From NCBI GenBank assembly GCA_007258455.2, contig VDFB02193867.1:531827071-531891070 (forward strand): a DNA stretch of 64,000 nucleotides. The letters are read 5' to 3'. Within the stretch, counting starts at the first letter, position 1. Each line of letters begins with the position of its first letter. This document shows, piece after piece, positions 10,488 to 22,318 of this stretch. The notes below the pieces were generated by a model. The model did no database searches and was not told where the DNA came from. It worked only from the letters and a program-made list of their open reading frames with translations. The position numbers and the translations under genes were made by a program. The stretch is from Sequoia sempervirens (lineage: Eukaryota > Streptophyta > Pinopsida > Cupressales > Cupressaceae).

Positions 10488-13400
10488 TGTAACGCCCCAC
10501 CAAGGAATCCAATAAAACAATACATTAAGTAGCGAATTATCCAATTGTTTTTTAAAGTCATTCGATTATACAAATGTCTTAAGGATTCCAAGACGACGTT
10601 ACTTAAACATAATAATTAAGAACATCACACCATAATACTAAAGTCATATAACACAAATACAAATCACATTTGTGAATGATCCACTTTTCAAAACTTAAAC
10701 TGTTCAAGACATTTATATATTCTGATTACATCCAGTGAGATTCTCATAAATCTCAATACATCATAATGATGTTACATTGAGTACACTCATAAACATGAGG
10801 TAAATATACAATAAGGGTAATGATCTCCTCATATCAAATATCCACATCCGAACACGTTCAACGTCCACTGGACCACGATCAACGAAGTAACAAGAACCAA
10901 CTACAAGTATAATGTTATCTATAAGAGTATCCAATGAAGGTAAAGCACGGTTCCCAACTAACACATAACTGATGCAAGCAAATCTGTGATTTATTTAATC
11001 TTAAGATACCTACAATGAACATGCAAGCGCATGGAAGGAGGTATAGATTTCATGAACATGAAAGATTAAGAAATCAGAAGTAACGGTGGTACATCATTCA
11101 GGTAAAGCTTACAAAACTTAAAGATCCTCAGCCAATTAAATGGCAACTATTCCAAGCGAACGATATACATGACAAACAACGAACATAGATAAAAAAAAAA
11201 TCTGATAGTTACAGATAACACCAACAATGTAGACTAGGTAAATCATAACCCAAGGCGAAGATAAATCAAAAAGATTTAGATGTCACCAAATTCATTGTAA
11301 AAGATATTGTTCAGAGAGATGCGAAACACCTCTATCAACTTAAACAATGACGCTATAATTATGGAGGATATTGGTGATGTCAAATAGAACAATCTAAAGA
11401 ATAGGCATGAAGTCAAAGACAAGACAATAGCGATTACCATGCATAATTGAATGAAGAAGGTGAAGAGTGGAGAAAACATAGGTATGCTAAACTATGAATT
11501 TGTTGAATGCAGAGCATGAGGCATGACAAGAAGATTAACTGCAATGAACTTCAAATAACAAGAAGAGGGCACGCAGTTTCTAATTTCATTTCCAGGATTG
11601 TTGCAAAGGAAATTGTCCTAAGAAATGTGATCCATTTCCATTATTTAAAGCAGATATATTTTATTTTAAGGAGAGTAAAGGTGATACAAATTGACACAAT
11701 CTAGAAACAAGGCGTGCGCCATAAAGATGGCTAGAAATTACCAAAAAGAGGAGAGAGGTGGCGCCATTAAACATAGAATCAATTGATTCTATAGACTAAA
11801 TCACAATCGGATTTATACTAATACACAACCAGCTAGAGGGAGAATTCTTAACAAAAAAATGACTAAAATAAAAGTTCTTGATGCTGACTTGAAAACAAGA
11901 GCAATAGTCCAGAGATATACCCTATTTACACTCTCTACAGTAATTCAAATAAAGATATTTCCTTTAGATCCAAAAATTCAAAGCATATCAACCACACCGC
12001 TCAAATGATCAACCCCATAATCAATCTGCTGTGTTAGAAGAGTCTAAGGCAGAGAAAGCTACACAAGTGGATTAGGAAAAAATTTAGTTTACAATACAAC
12101 TAAACCAATAAGACTGGAAAAATCGCGAGCCTATGATAGGGGTAGTGCCCTCAATAAGAGAGTTTCTCATCGATACAGGGATAAAGTATCAACTATGATA
12201 TAATTTTTCTCTAGCTTGCTACTATACCGGGACGATGCCAAGCATTAGTCTAGTTAATTATAAGATAAGCATAATGAATTACAACTAAGGAATTCAGCAC
12301 TGGTAATACCAAACAGAGCATGAAAAGCAACAAAATGAAGAACGTTGAAGAGATTTAAGATGTCGACCTTGTACGAAAACAACGCCGAATCACTGCCATA
12401 CAGGAGTTTAGAAGAGATACACAAAAATTGCATGGAATTTAAAAAAAAAATGTAGATAGACTACTCATATTGCATTTTAAGAAACAAATAAAGAGAAAAT
12501 ATTTCAGAAATTGATTAATGAGATGGTTATGGGGTGGCGCCTTTAAGGCAGCAGAGCTCTGTACAAAATAGAATTATGGCAGATACTCAAGGAAGATATC
12601 TTCCAAATTTGTGAGAGTTACATTATAAGAATATTAAGAAGATATTTCTCCAGATTTCAAATTACGCACACTGGAAATTATATTAACCTAAGAGAGATCT
12701 ATAATGGGGAGCGACGCTATAAATTTTTACATACCATCAATATGATAAAGATTATGAAACAATATGAAAATAGAAGGTAAGAGAATAGTTTGAGAGTAGT
12801 GCGCGGAAGGAATCAATATCCACATTTATACCACTTTTCCCAAAACTTGTATAGGAATTACATGAATCAGACAGGGGACAAGCATAAAAGAGCAAACTTG
12901 ACTACTCATACAAAATTTACAAATAAAGTTTGAAAACTTGTTCTAATAATTTCTCTGTTGCATGTGCAGGTCAGGCTGGGAGAAATATTTCTACTAGCCA
13001 CGTAAATTTTTTTCAGTACAAACAACCCTCAAATGTAATAATCAAAACTACAGATTAAGAAATTGCAAGAAAACCAAAAAGAAGAAAACTTGATAAAGCT
13101 TGTTAATTGAGCTGAATCAAATTCTGAAGCTTCCCCTCAATTCTACTCAAGACACTGGCTATTTGATAAAGAAATCCAAAACAATCCAGCCCAATATTAT
13201 GCTTACAATCAAAATCTGAGATGAAAACTTTTCTAGATCCACTGCCATGCAAAATTTCCTAAAAAACTGCTGCCGTGAAAAATTCTTCCAGAAAAATGCC
13301 GTCCATCAAATTGCAACCCCCAAAAAGATTTTTAATGCAATTAATTACCTCAAGTTACAACTTAACTAATTGTAATCATGCATTCCTAAAATTGCTCATG

Positions 13401-14308
13401 CAGTTATAATCTTTAAATATCTAAGATATTTTCCCTCAAGTCATGTTTTCAGATATTTTTAACTTGTTGAAACAACTCTTTTTAAAATACTTGCTTTTCA
13501 CATAAGTCCTATTTGCACAAGTAATTCATTAATTACTTTTAAAGAAATTCCTTTTCACAAAATTAACATTCTCTTTTAATCAAATGACTTGTTTAATTTA
13601 AATTAATAAATTAAACCATAAACATAAACATAAACATTTAATCTAATATTTAAAAAAATTGTATTTAATCAAATATATTATCAAATTAGCCATTTAACTA
13701 AATTAAATAGTAATTAATTTCCAAATAAAATAACACAAACAAAATTGACACGACAAGACAAAACAACACATGACAATAGGCGACAATTGGATACTCGTTC
13801 AATGAAGAACGATGGCTAAACAAGGACTCGACACTATCTCCGAACCAACATTATTTTATTGGATTAGGGTACGCTCAAACCTGACAAGCAGGTGGAGCCG
13901 ATACCCGGTACTTGCAACTACATAAAACATCACTAGTTAAACATATCATTATATATTAGAAAACACACTGTGAAGAAGAATCGCAGCGTAATAGGGTACT
14001 CACAAGTGAGTAGTGCTACACTGTCTTCTTCACTAGAACTGACAAGCATCATTATATCAAAAAACAACCTTACTTCATGATAACCACATTAAAACTCAGA
14101 AACAACATATCCATAACACACACGCGTCTATCATAATGTCTTCATATGAACTTAACCAGATAATCTCGATATTCAATGAATCATTACTAGAGTTTAACAA
14201 CTAGCATAACATTAGTTTCATAACTAGAAGCAATACAATATAATATCCAAAACAACAAACAAACACAAGAAAACTGATACACCTAGTAGCAACTGGAGGG
14301 GTACTACA
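10488..14308. mobile_element. Giant 3.8-kb TG...CA unit, probable solo LTR
   Basis: Starts TGTAACGCCCCACC and ends GGAGGGGTACTACA, giving a short imperfect terminal inversion typical of LTR ends. It is bounded by the 5-bp duplication ttgat at 10483-10487 and 14309-14313. I see no second LTR, no primer site and no credible ORF inside; short frames are low-complexity. Adenine- and thymine-rich homogeneous sequence fills it. The best reading is a solo LTR of an unusually long-LTR family; alternatives are a coding-free large retrotransposon derivative with unrecognisably short LTRs. Confidence 0.7.
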
Positions 14309-14313
14309 TTGAT
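14309..14313. repeat. TSD ttgat, right
   Basis: Matches 10483-10487. Confidence 0.75.
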
Positions 14314-17055
14314 AGAGGTTGTGTTTGCACATATGATCGCCTTTGTTGAAAATATGGCCACGTCTTATCTTTTAGGAGAGCTGCAGTTAAGAAACAAGTT
14401 ACATCTACACATTTGGGTTTTAGGGTTTCTGACTTTTTTCTATTTGTGTAGGTAACAAAACCATGTTTGCACTTGAATAGAATTGCATTTGCTTAACATG
14501 TTCATGTTTGACAGTAACATACCCGCATCTATACTTGAATACGACTACATTTGTGAAGGTAATCATGTTTTCCTTTTCAAATTTTAGGGTTTCTAATTTT
14601 TGTTGTTTCTCCATGCAACATCAGTTGTTTTTACAACAACATATGATGTCTATGAAGCATTTGTCCGCATTTGCATTAGATTAGGGTCACGTTTGTTAAC
14701 AGTGGCATATTTTCACTTGAAGACCATCACATTTGAGGTATAACAAAGTCACAGTTGATTGTTTCTACTACTTTTTTGATATTTATCAATTCATCCTTAG
14801 TTTCAAATTTTACTAACCCTAACCCTAACCTTTGTTGTCTGTTGTTTATACTCTTTCATCTAACTGACTTGTGTAGCAACATGTTGGGGTGAAGAAAACT
14901 ATTTTGCAAATTACTAATGTTATTTATGTTGTAGGGTTTGAACAGTCAAAGAATTAATCATCTAAACTACTAATACATTTGTTTTGCAGCCTCGCTTATC
15001 AAAGAGAAAACCAAACAAACATTATGTCTAAAACAAACTTGTTTGTCATGGTTGGTAGGTCAAAGTGTATGTATCCTCTCCCCTTGCACTTTGTACAATC
15101 TTGGGTGATGAGAAATAACTGACTTACATTCTTTTTGAGTCAGCGAAGGCATGCCATATAGTATCCTCTACCCTTGTGCCTTGTGCGATCCTGGGTGATA
15201 AGAAATTTCTCTACACTTAAGCCTTCACCATGTTATTTTGTAGTGGGAACTTTCCTAGGAATTTCATCTCCCTAGGGATGACCTCCAATGAGTGTTCAGG
15301 CACACTATATAAAAGGAGGGAGAGTGAAAGTTGTACCTCTAAGTGGTTTTTCCAGCGTCGTTCAAATCCAAGCCACATGATCCTCGATATGTCGAGACCG
15401 GTTGGTGATGAGAACTAGAGAGACCCTCCCAATCTTAGGCTATTATAGACATGTCCACTATTCACTGAGTCACTATGAGCCATTATTTTTAGAAGCCTAA
15501 GACTTGTCGGCACTCAAGCTATAGTAGTGCATTGTGATAGCATTGTCACGAGAAGCTACTTACCATGTCTAGTCCCTTGTTGAGGTGTAAAGTATCTTGC
15601 TAGAGTTCACACTCTTTCAAGGCTAGGGGTTTCAAGGTGGTACATGACCTTAGTATATTCTATTCACCCACTCCTTGGACTCGATTAGCCTTCGGGTGGT
15701 AAGCCTACTATAGGGAGACATACCTTTTATCACTAGCTAGGTTATACTTGACTGGCGCGTCTTCTTTGTGCTAAAATAGTAACACCATTAGTGAACTTTG
15801 TCGAAGAAAGATTGTGCCAAATATCTAACTACCTTGGAATAAGTTTTTCCTACTTTGTCTATTATGATTATCACTTGTTGTTTTCAAAAAAAATCATATA
15901 AAAAATCAAACCTTTAGAATCAATCCAAAAATTGTTAAAACATTCATCAGACATTGAAACATAACACAAAACCACATTTTCCTAACATATAAGACACATT
16001 TGTATATCAAGTTGCATCTACTTTTACATTCTATCACATTTGCACAACATATTGTTTCCTTTGCTCAGCATATTGCCGCATTTTTCACTCCATTTCTTTT
16101 TCCTATATTTTTTTTCTATTAGTCATTTTCTTGCATAGTGGCACCTCTGCTCCCTTTGTTGTGTTTTCTTCTTCATATTGTTGCATCTGTTCAACATTCT
16201 ACCATGTTTTCCAAAGACAATTCACATTTTCCTACTCTTCCATGTTTGGCTTTCCTAAAACTTGCTTAAACTTGCAAAACTTTGATCTCAAACATTGTCA
16301 TAACATCTTTCCTACCATCAGAATGTCTATCACACCTTTACACAATTATTTTGCATCTTCAAACATCACCATATCATCCTCAATTTTCCTTACCTAGGGA
16401 TTTCCATCATATCCTTCTGGACAAACATCAAATTAGATTAGTATAAAACCATTACCAATAGCCTTAGACAACACCAAGTCTTTTTAGACCATCCTTTTGC
16501 ATCATCCTTTTTCAAACAACAAACTTTCCCTTGGACCTCATATCAATTGAAACTTGTCAACCTATCATATTGCTAGTGTCTCTTGATTCAGTCTACCTAT
16601 CATCTTGTGATCTTGTCAAATTTAGTAGACATCATCTCCCTTCTAGGTTTGCAAGATCACTATCATCCATCTTTACTTGCACTCACAAGTCTAGTTCAAG
16701 TAGATATATCAACGCATCTTTTTATCAACATCTTGAGACCTAGCTACAACAATAAAATTCAGTCATCATATTTGAATGTATAGGTTAGCATCATATCCCA
16801 ACATCCAAAATCTAATCATCCTTTTGTCTTAGGATTGAGTCTCCAAAACATCCTAAATCATCCAAAATCTAAAAAAAATCACCATCAATTAACAACACTT
16901 CCCTTGTCCAAAAGGTTTACCAACATCCCCCTTTTGAAAATCATTTTAAAAATAAAAAACCCAAATTGAAAATCACACCATTGCATCGACCTTTCATCCA
17001 TCATAGTCTATTATGAACATTAATAACAACTACAAGATCTCAACATAGAAAGAGA
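14314..17055 (+). other. Leader of a gypsy element, non-coding
   Basis: Contains many scattered RCATYTG motifs and the phrase TATCCTCTCCCCTTGCAC near 15069, both also found in the leader of Gypsy C (49910-51310 and about 50428), so the two hosts are related. A second degenerate copy of the phrase lies at about 15162. A TATA-like CTATATAAAAGG occurs near 15306. No protein domain seen. Confidence 0.55.
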
Positions 17056-17719
17056 ATGGAAAACCACACAAGTAGCTCTAGTGGACCTACCACCACCAAA
17101 TTGGAAACTACGGTTGGAATGCCATGGGTTTTTAAGCCTAATGATGTTCATCCAACTTATTCCACCCCTCAAAAACCTAATTTCAATCCTTCACAATAAC
17201 AAAATTTCATTCCTTCTCAACAAAAAAATGTCAATCTTCCCCAACAACACAATGCTACTCCATCAGAACACAACATCAATCTTCCATCATGTAATGTTCA
17301 TCTTCAACATTAACACATGCTTTCTCAACAACAAAACTAGCCCCCTCAACAACAAGATGGAGTCATAGAAGATGATAGTGATGAGGAAATTACCGAAGAA
17401 GATCTCTTAGAGTTCACCCAAGATCCTAAGCTACAAAAGGTAATGGACTAAATAATTAGCTCAGATCCCAATGCATATTTCCTTAGACTTGCACAACATG
17501 GTACCAAACTATTTGTAGGATTTACTGTTTAAGCCCTTGAAAGATCCAACTCTCATTCATATGGATAAAGATATAGTGGCTAGGAAAGCCCACAAACCGA
17601 CTGTAGATCTAAAGATACCTCCTCTCTTTTCTAAATCAAAATCTCCAATTAATGAGTCATCTTATTCAACCATGTTGATAATCCACTATATAGACAACCA
17701 TCTCAAGTGGAACAAGTAA
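17056..17719 (+). pseudogene. Gypsy Gag N-terminal fragment
   Basis: ATG at 17056 follows the leader, as ATG 52066 does in Gypsy C. The frame begins MENHTSSSSGPTTT, is rich in Gln/Asn/Pro (PQQ, SQQ repeats) and has an acidic EEDLLEFTQDPKLQ segment, but carries several stops. A shift near 17537 continues the product to 17719. It stops abruptly where Copia A sequence begins, so the core Gag domain is missing. Assignment rests on position and composition, not on a catalytic motif. Confidence 0.45.
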
Positions 17720-17889
17720 TATATTTTTCTCAAACAATTTTTTTTTATACTTTCTTCCCCTATGGCCTTTAAACCATATCGACTTCTGCACTATAGTTTT
17801 TCAAGCACTTTAACTTTTTATCCTTTGACAACATACAAAGGGAAACACCTGCATACACCACTCATTATTGTGCACTATCTTCCTGCATA

Positions 17890-17925
17890 CTCACTTTCAT
17901 GCACACTCCCCCTTAGGAGCAGATA
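17890..17925 (-). promoter_or_regulatory. Polypurine-like tract behind Copia A pol
   Basis: Minus strand reads GCTCCTAAGGGGGAGTGTGC. A near-identical CTCCTAAGGGGGAGTGATC occurs in the same place in Copia B (about 24103-24120), some 270 bp before its LTR, so this may be an upstream copy rather than the priming tract itself. Confidence 0.5.
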
Positions 17926-18057
17926 ATATGCTCCATCATACTGTATCAAACAACAACCAGTAATACCTACTCCCCTGAGAGGTAGCCTTCAACATTAGTC
18001 TAGAACCAAGAGATATATCTTGAAATGCTTCCTGGAAAAATGCACACACTTATGCAT

Positions 18058-18621
18058 CTAGTTGAAAGGAGTGGCAATAACCCCTAACTTCTCTTGAAGA
18101 TACTCAAAAGTATCTTTTGGAAGAGCCTTTGTGAAAATATCAACAACTTGATCCTTAGTAGGCACATACTCCAACTTCACCCCATTCTCAACAACTTTCT
18201 CTCTCAAGAAATGATATCAGATTGAGATATGTTTTGTTCTTGAATGCATTACCAGATTCTTTAAAATATTGATCACACTTGTATTGTCATACAAGATAGG
18301 AATAGGTTCATCATATGAAACTCTGATATCTTTAAATGTTTTCCTCATCCATAACACCTATATGCAACATGATGTTGGTGCAATATATTTTGCTTTTGCA
18401 GTAGATAATGACATTTGAATCTTGCTTTTTACTTAGCCATGAAACTAACCTAATTCCAAGAAATAAAGTATCACCACTTGTAATTTTCCTATCATCAACA
18501 CATCCAACCTAATCTGCATCTGTATATGCATTCAAAGAGAATTTAGTATCCTTAGGATACCACAAACCATAATCTAGAGTGCCCTTCAAATATTTGAATA
18601 TCCTCTTTACTGTTGCAACAT
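18058..18621 (-). pseudogene. Copia A RNase H (C-terminal pol)
   Basis: Reads SHVATVKRIFKYLKGTLDYGLWYP, NAYTDAD, and after gaps MHSRTKHISI and TKALPKDTFEYL, ending in TAG at 18058. These are standard copia RNase H landmarks, including the Asp of DAD and the terminal KADIFTKALP-like helix. Several codons are stops (for example in the VVENG and KNLVMH regions). Interrupted on its N-terminal side by the TRIM. Confidence 0.75.
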
Positions 18622-18626
18622 GAGAT

Positions 18627-19017
18627 TGTTGCAAGAGTTTCACCCCTGGTCTCCTTGTGTTGTGCAACACGACTCTTGGTTTCATGAAATGGATTAACCG
18701 CCTCACGTGGATCTTAGATCTTGTATAAATCTAGCGGTTGTATCGGGCATTGATAGGTTGATCTTTTGGTGCAACAATAGCTTCCTGTGCAACAATTGGT
18801 ATTAGAGTCGAGGTCACATGTTCGAACCCCTCGCTTGCATTGGGGGGATTTTTGTAAGAGTATCTCCCTTGGTCTCCCTGTGTTGTGTAGTGCATCACTT
18901 GGGTTTGTGACATGGCTTAATTGCCTCATGTGGATCTTAGATCTTGTATAAATCTAGTGGTTGTATTGGGAATTAACATGTCGATATTTTGGTGCAATGA
19001 AAACCACCTATGCAATA
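18627..19017 (+). mobile_element. 391-bp TRIM nested in Copia A pol
   Basis: Terminal direct repeats of 168 bp each (18627-18794 and 18850-19017) flank a 55-bp core. The core opens with TTGGTATTAGAG, one base off the tRNA-iMet primer site (18796-18807), and closes with GGGGGGAT (18842-18849), a polypurine tract. The 5-bp duplication gagat stands at 18622-18626 and 19018-19022. The left repeat starts TGTTGC; the right starts TTTTG, one G-to-T change. These are all the marks of a terminal-repeat retrotransposon in miniature. It has no coding capacity and depends on other elements. Confidence 0.88.
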
Positions 19018-19023
19018 GAGATT

Positions 19024-19408
19024 ATTTGGTATCTTCTTAAAATCTAGCCACAAGAAAAATTGAATGCATGATATCCGGTCTAGTAACAGTAAGATATTAC
19101 AGTCCATTAATCATTGATCTATACTCTCTCTGATATGTCTTAGGAGATTCATCATTATTACTCAACTTACAACCAGTAACCATAGGAGTACATATCGGTT
19201 TAGATTCATCCATTCCAAACTTCTTCAAAAATTCCTTAACATACTTAGACTATGATATGAATATACCTTTCTCTAATTGATTGATCTGCAAACCAAGGAA
19301 GAAATTCATGTCCCCACACATTGACATTTTAAATTCTTTCTGCATTTCCTTTGCAAACTTCTTGCACACAACTTCATTTCCTCCAAAGATTATGTCATCA
19401 AGATATAC
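19024..19408 (-). pseudogene. Copia A reverse transcriptase, distal part
   Basis: Minus-strand reading contains VVYLDDIIFGGNEV with the catalytic YLDD at 19405-19394, then FFLGLQI and a KYVKEFLKKFGMDESKP segment, all typical of copia RT. It has internal stops. The solo LTR at 19414 interrupts the gene three codons upstream of YLDD, separating the catalytic box from the fingers and palm. Confidence 0.8.
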
Positions 19409-19413
19409 CACCA

Positions 19414-20675
19414 TGTCCTAAATGATACTACACACTTGAATTTGATCACTAACATCATTTCATCCTAAATTTCATCCTCTTTTCACCTATTTGATTAAAT
19501 TAACCTAGTTATTTAATTAAATACATCATTTTCATCTATTAATCTAATTGACCTAATTGGGTTAATTCACCCCCTTCTCGTACTAACATGTCACCTTGTT
19601 AAATTGAATTAAATCAAATTATTCAATTTAACCCCTAAGTCCTCTTAGTTAATTAAATAACCCTAAGCTATTTAATTAAATATCATTTTGCATTCTCCTT
19701 TCATTAAATAAATCAATAATTTAATGAATATCATATTATTCTCCATCTTGCACATTCAAAATTAGTTTTAATTAACTAAATAGATAATTTACCTCCATCC
19801 ACTTGCATAGGGAATATTCAAAAGGAATATTCTCCTATTTGGCTCCAAAATTGGAATGATTTCTTTCAAACAAACTCTGTAACAAACTTTCAAAGTTGTT
19901 ACAAAGTGTGTTTGTTTGAATCGTTCTCAACCCTTGATCTTTCCTTGATCCATGTGATCTTTGATTCTCATCCATTGATGAGAATCCTTGATCCATGTTT
20001 CACCCTCCTTTTCATCTTGACCATTGATAGATCAAATCAATCTAAGCCCTTGATTTTTCATTTGCTTTCCTATAAATACTTCATCATTTGGAGAGAAATG
20101 GATCCACCTTTTCAGAGCAAACTTATGCTATTGAAACTCATATCCACTTGCATCCATATTTAGCATTTTTAGTTTAAATCTTGATCATAGTAGCTTAAGC
20201 ATCCATTAATGGCTTCCATGGTAACTTAGTTGCATTCATTTAGTATATCTTTGAATCTAGGGCTTGCATATTTGAATCTTGTGCACATTTAGAATAGCTT
20301 TGCATACACATACATTGAATATCTTATCTTTCATCATGCTAATCTAGCTTTCAATCATGCTTTTGTTCATCTTTTTCATCGGTTTCCATTGATTTTAATC
20401 AATAAAATAAATTGAAAAGGCTCATATTATCCAAGGGATTAGGAAAGGGTCTCCATTCCACATCAATGTGACACCACTCCCCCATTGGGATAAGATTCAA
20501 GGTATTAGAATAGGTTTCTTTCAAGATTTCATGTTTATTTCTTTTTTAGTTTAATGGTTTCTTAGTTTTGATGCTTTCAAATACCGTCATATTGGGATCA
20601 TGGCCTAGTCGATTAAATATGCCTCAAATCCATATGGATCTAGTGTATTTATCCTATACTATGATCATGGTCACA
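19414..20675 (+). mobile_element. Solo gypsy-type LTR, 1262 bp
   Basis: Starts TGTCCTAAATG and ends ATGGTCACA; the 5-bp duplication cacca lies at 19409-19413 and 20676-20680. Rich in TTAATTAAATAA-type sequence like the LTRs at 9240 and 44638, with a TATA box TATAAATAC at 20071-20079. No internal region or partner is present, so it arose by LTR-LTR recombination after insertion into Copia A RT. Confidence 0.88.
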
Positions 20676-20680
20676 CACCA

Positions 20681-21559
20681 CAGTCAAGATTTGTTCTCCT
20701 TCAAATTTGAAATATAGATTGCTATTTGTAGTACCTTTTATGAAACCTTGCTACAAAAAAGACTTGTCTAACCTTGCATACCAAGCTTTGGGAGCTTGCT
20801 TCAATCCATACAATACTTTCTTCAATCTATAAACCATGTTTACATCTTCTGACAACTAAAAACCTTCTGGTTGTTCAATGTATAGCTCTTCTTCTAGTTC
20901 ACCATTCAAGAATGTAGACTTCACATCCATCTGATATACTTTGAAATATTTATGTGCTACAAAAGCTAGAAACATCCTAATAGCTTCCATTCTTGCAACC
21001 AAAGAAAAATTTTCTTCAAATTCTATACCTTCAACTTGTGAGTAACCCTTACACAAAAGTATATCCTTGTTCCTTACAACTTCTCCATCTTCATTGAACT
21101 TGTTTTGGAATACCCACTTAGCGTCAATCACATTCTTATCTATCGGTCTTAGGAGAAATCCCAAGTCAGATTCTTCTCTATTTGTTCTAACTTTTCCTTC
21201 ATTGCTTTGAACCAATTTTCATCTTTGCATGCCTCAGTCACTATTTTTGGTTCCACCTCAGAAAGTAAACAAAAATTTACTTGTTCCTCTATCATAGCAA
21301 CTTTTCTCCTTGTTAGCATACCTTTTCTCTTATCTCCAATGATATGATCTTTTGAATAATTCTTTTGCACGTAATTAGGAGTCTTGGGATTCTTTTTTGG
21401 AGCTTCTTCCTCTTCAACTATCAACTCTTTTCCTTTGTCTTCAACCTTTTCTTCTTCATTGCAAGGGGATTCATCAGATTCACATCCTTCAATCAGTACT
21501 GAACTTTGATATGGTTCTTCATCCACTTTGACACTTTCTCTCTCAACAATATTCTTCAA
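20681..21559 (-). pseudogene. Copia A reverse transcriptase, proximal part
   Basis: An acidic linker (21559-21300, EEKVEDKGKELIVEEEE) leads into [66 protein letters not shown] and LKKVLYGLKQAPKAWYARLD. This is the N-terminal half of a copia RT, with the first catalytic Asp in QMDVKSTFL. The frame shifts near 21200 and has a stop after PEGF. It rejoins 19408 across the solo LTR. Confidence 0.85.
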
Positions 21560-22313
21560 TCTCTTGTTGTACCGGTAGACTTTGCTTCTTGTATCTAGTA
21601 TCCAAGGAATATTCCTTCATTTGATCTTGCATCAAACTTTCCTAAGTTTTCATATCTTCTGATATAACATTTTCTTCCAAAAACTTTGAAATATTTCATA
21701 GAGGGGGGTTTACCACACCATAAATCATAGGGAGTTTTTGAACTATTTTATCTTGATTGACCTTTGTTAAGAATGTAGACTACAATATGAATTTATTCTC
21801 TCCAATAGAAATTTGGAAGACTAGCTTCCTTCATCATTTTCCTAGCTACTTGAACTGTTCTATCTTTCCTTTCCACAACTCCATTATGCCAAGGAGTTCT
21901 AGGGGCTGAAAAATGCCTCTTTATTCCATGATCTTCACAAAAAACATTAAACTCATTTGAAATAAACTCACCACCTCTATCATACCTCAAAAATTTTATT
22001 TTCAGATTCATTTCATTCTCAACCATAGCCTTAAATGCTTTAAACTTGTCTAGAGCTTTTGATTTTTCTTTGAGAAATATAACCCAAGCCATTCTAGAAT
22101 AATCATCAATTAGTAACGTGGAATACCTGTCACCACATGAGCTTCTAATTTTGGTACATCCATAGAGATTTGTATGTACCAACTCTAAGGGACCTATGGT
22201 AGAATATTCTTTTGTCTTGAATCTTGCCTTCATTTGCTTTCCAATTCGACATTCTTTGCAGATTGCATTGATAAGCTTTGTAATCTTTGGAAAATATCTC
22301 ATAGCATTAGTAG
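21560..22313 (-). pseudogene. Copia A integrase core
   Basis: The zinc-binding end (CKECRIGKQ) is followed by ELVHTNLYG, LLIDDYSRMAWV (first Asp), LRYDRGGEFISNEF (second Asp) and HNGVVERKDR (Glu), so the DD35E triad is present. The remaining C-terminal part to 21560 is broken by stops. Copia B is inserted just upstream, after the fourth or fifth codon before NAMRYFPKITK; the missing N-terminus resumes at 29856. Confidence 0.85.
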
Positions 22314-22318
22314 AACTT

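Noticed and set aside
14813..14830. Telomere-like CTAACCCTAACCCTAACC
   Set aside because: Only about two and a half units, in the middle of a gypsy leader; too short for an interstitial telomere array.
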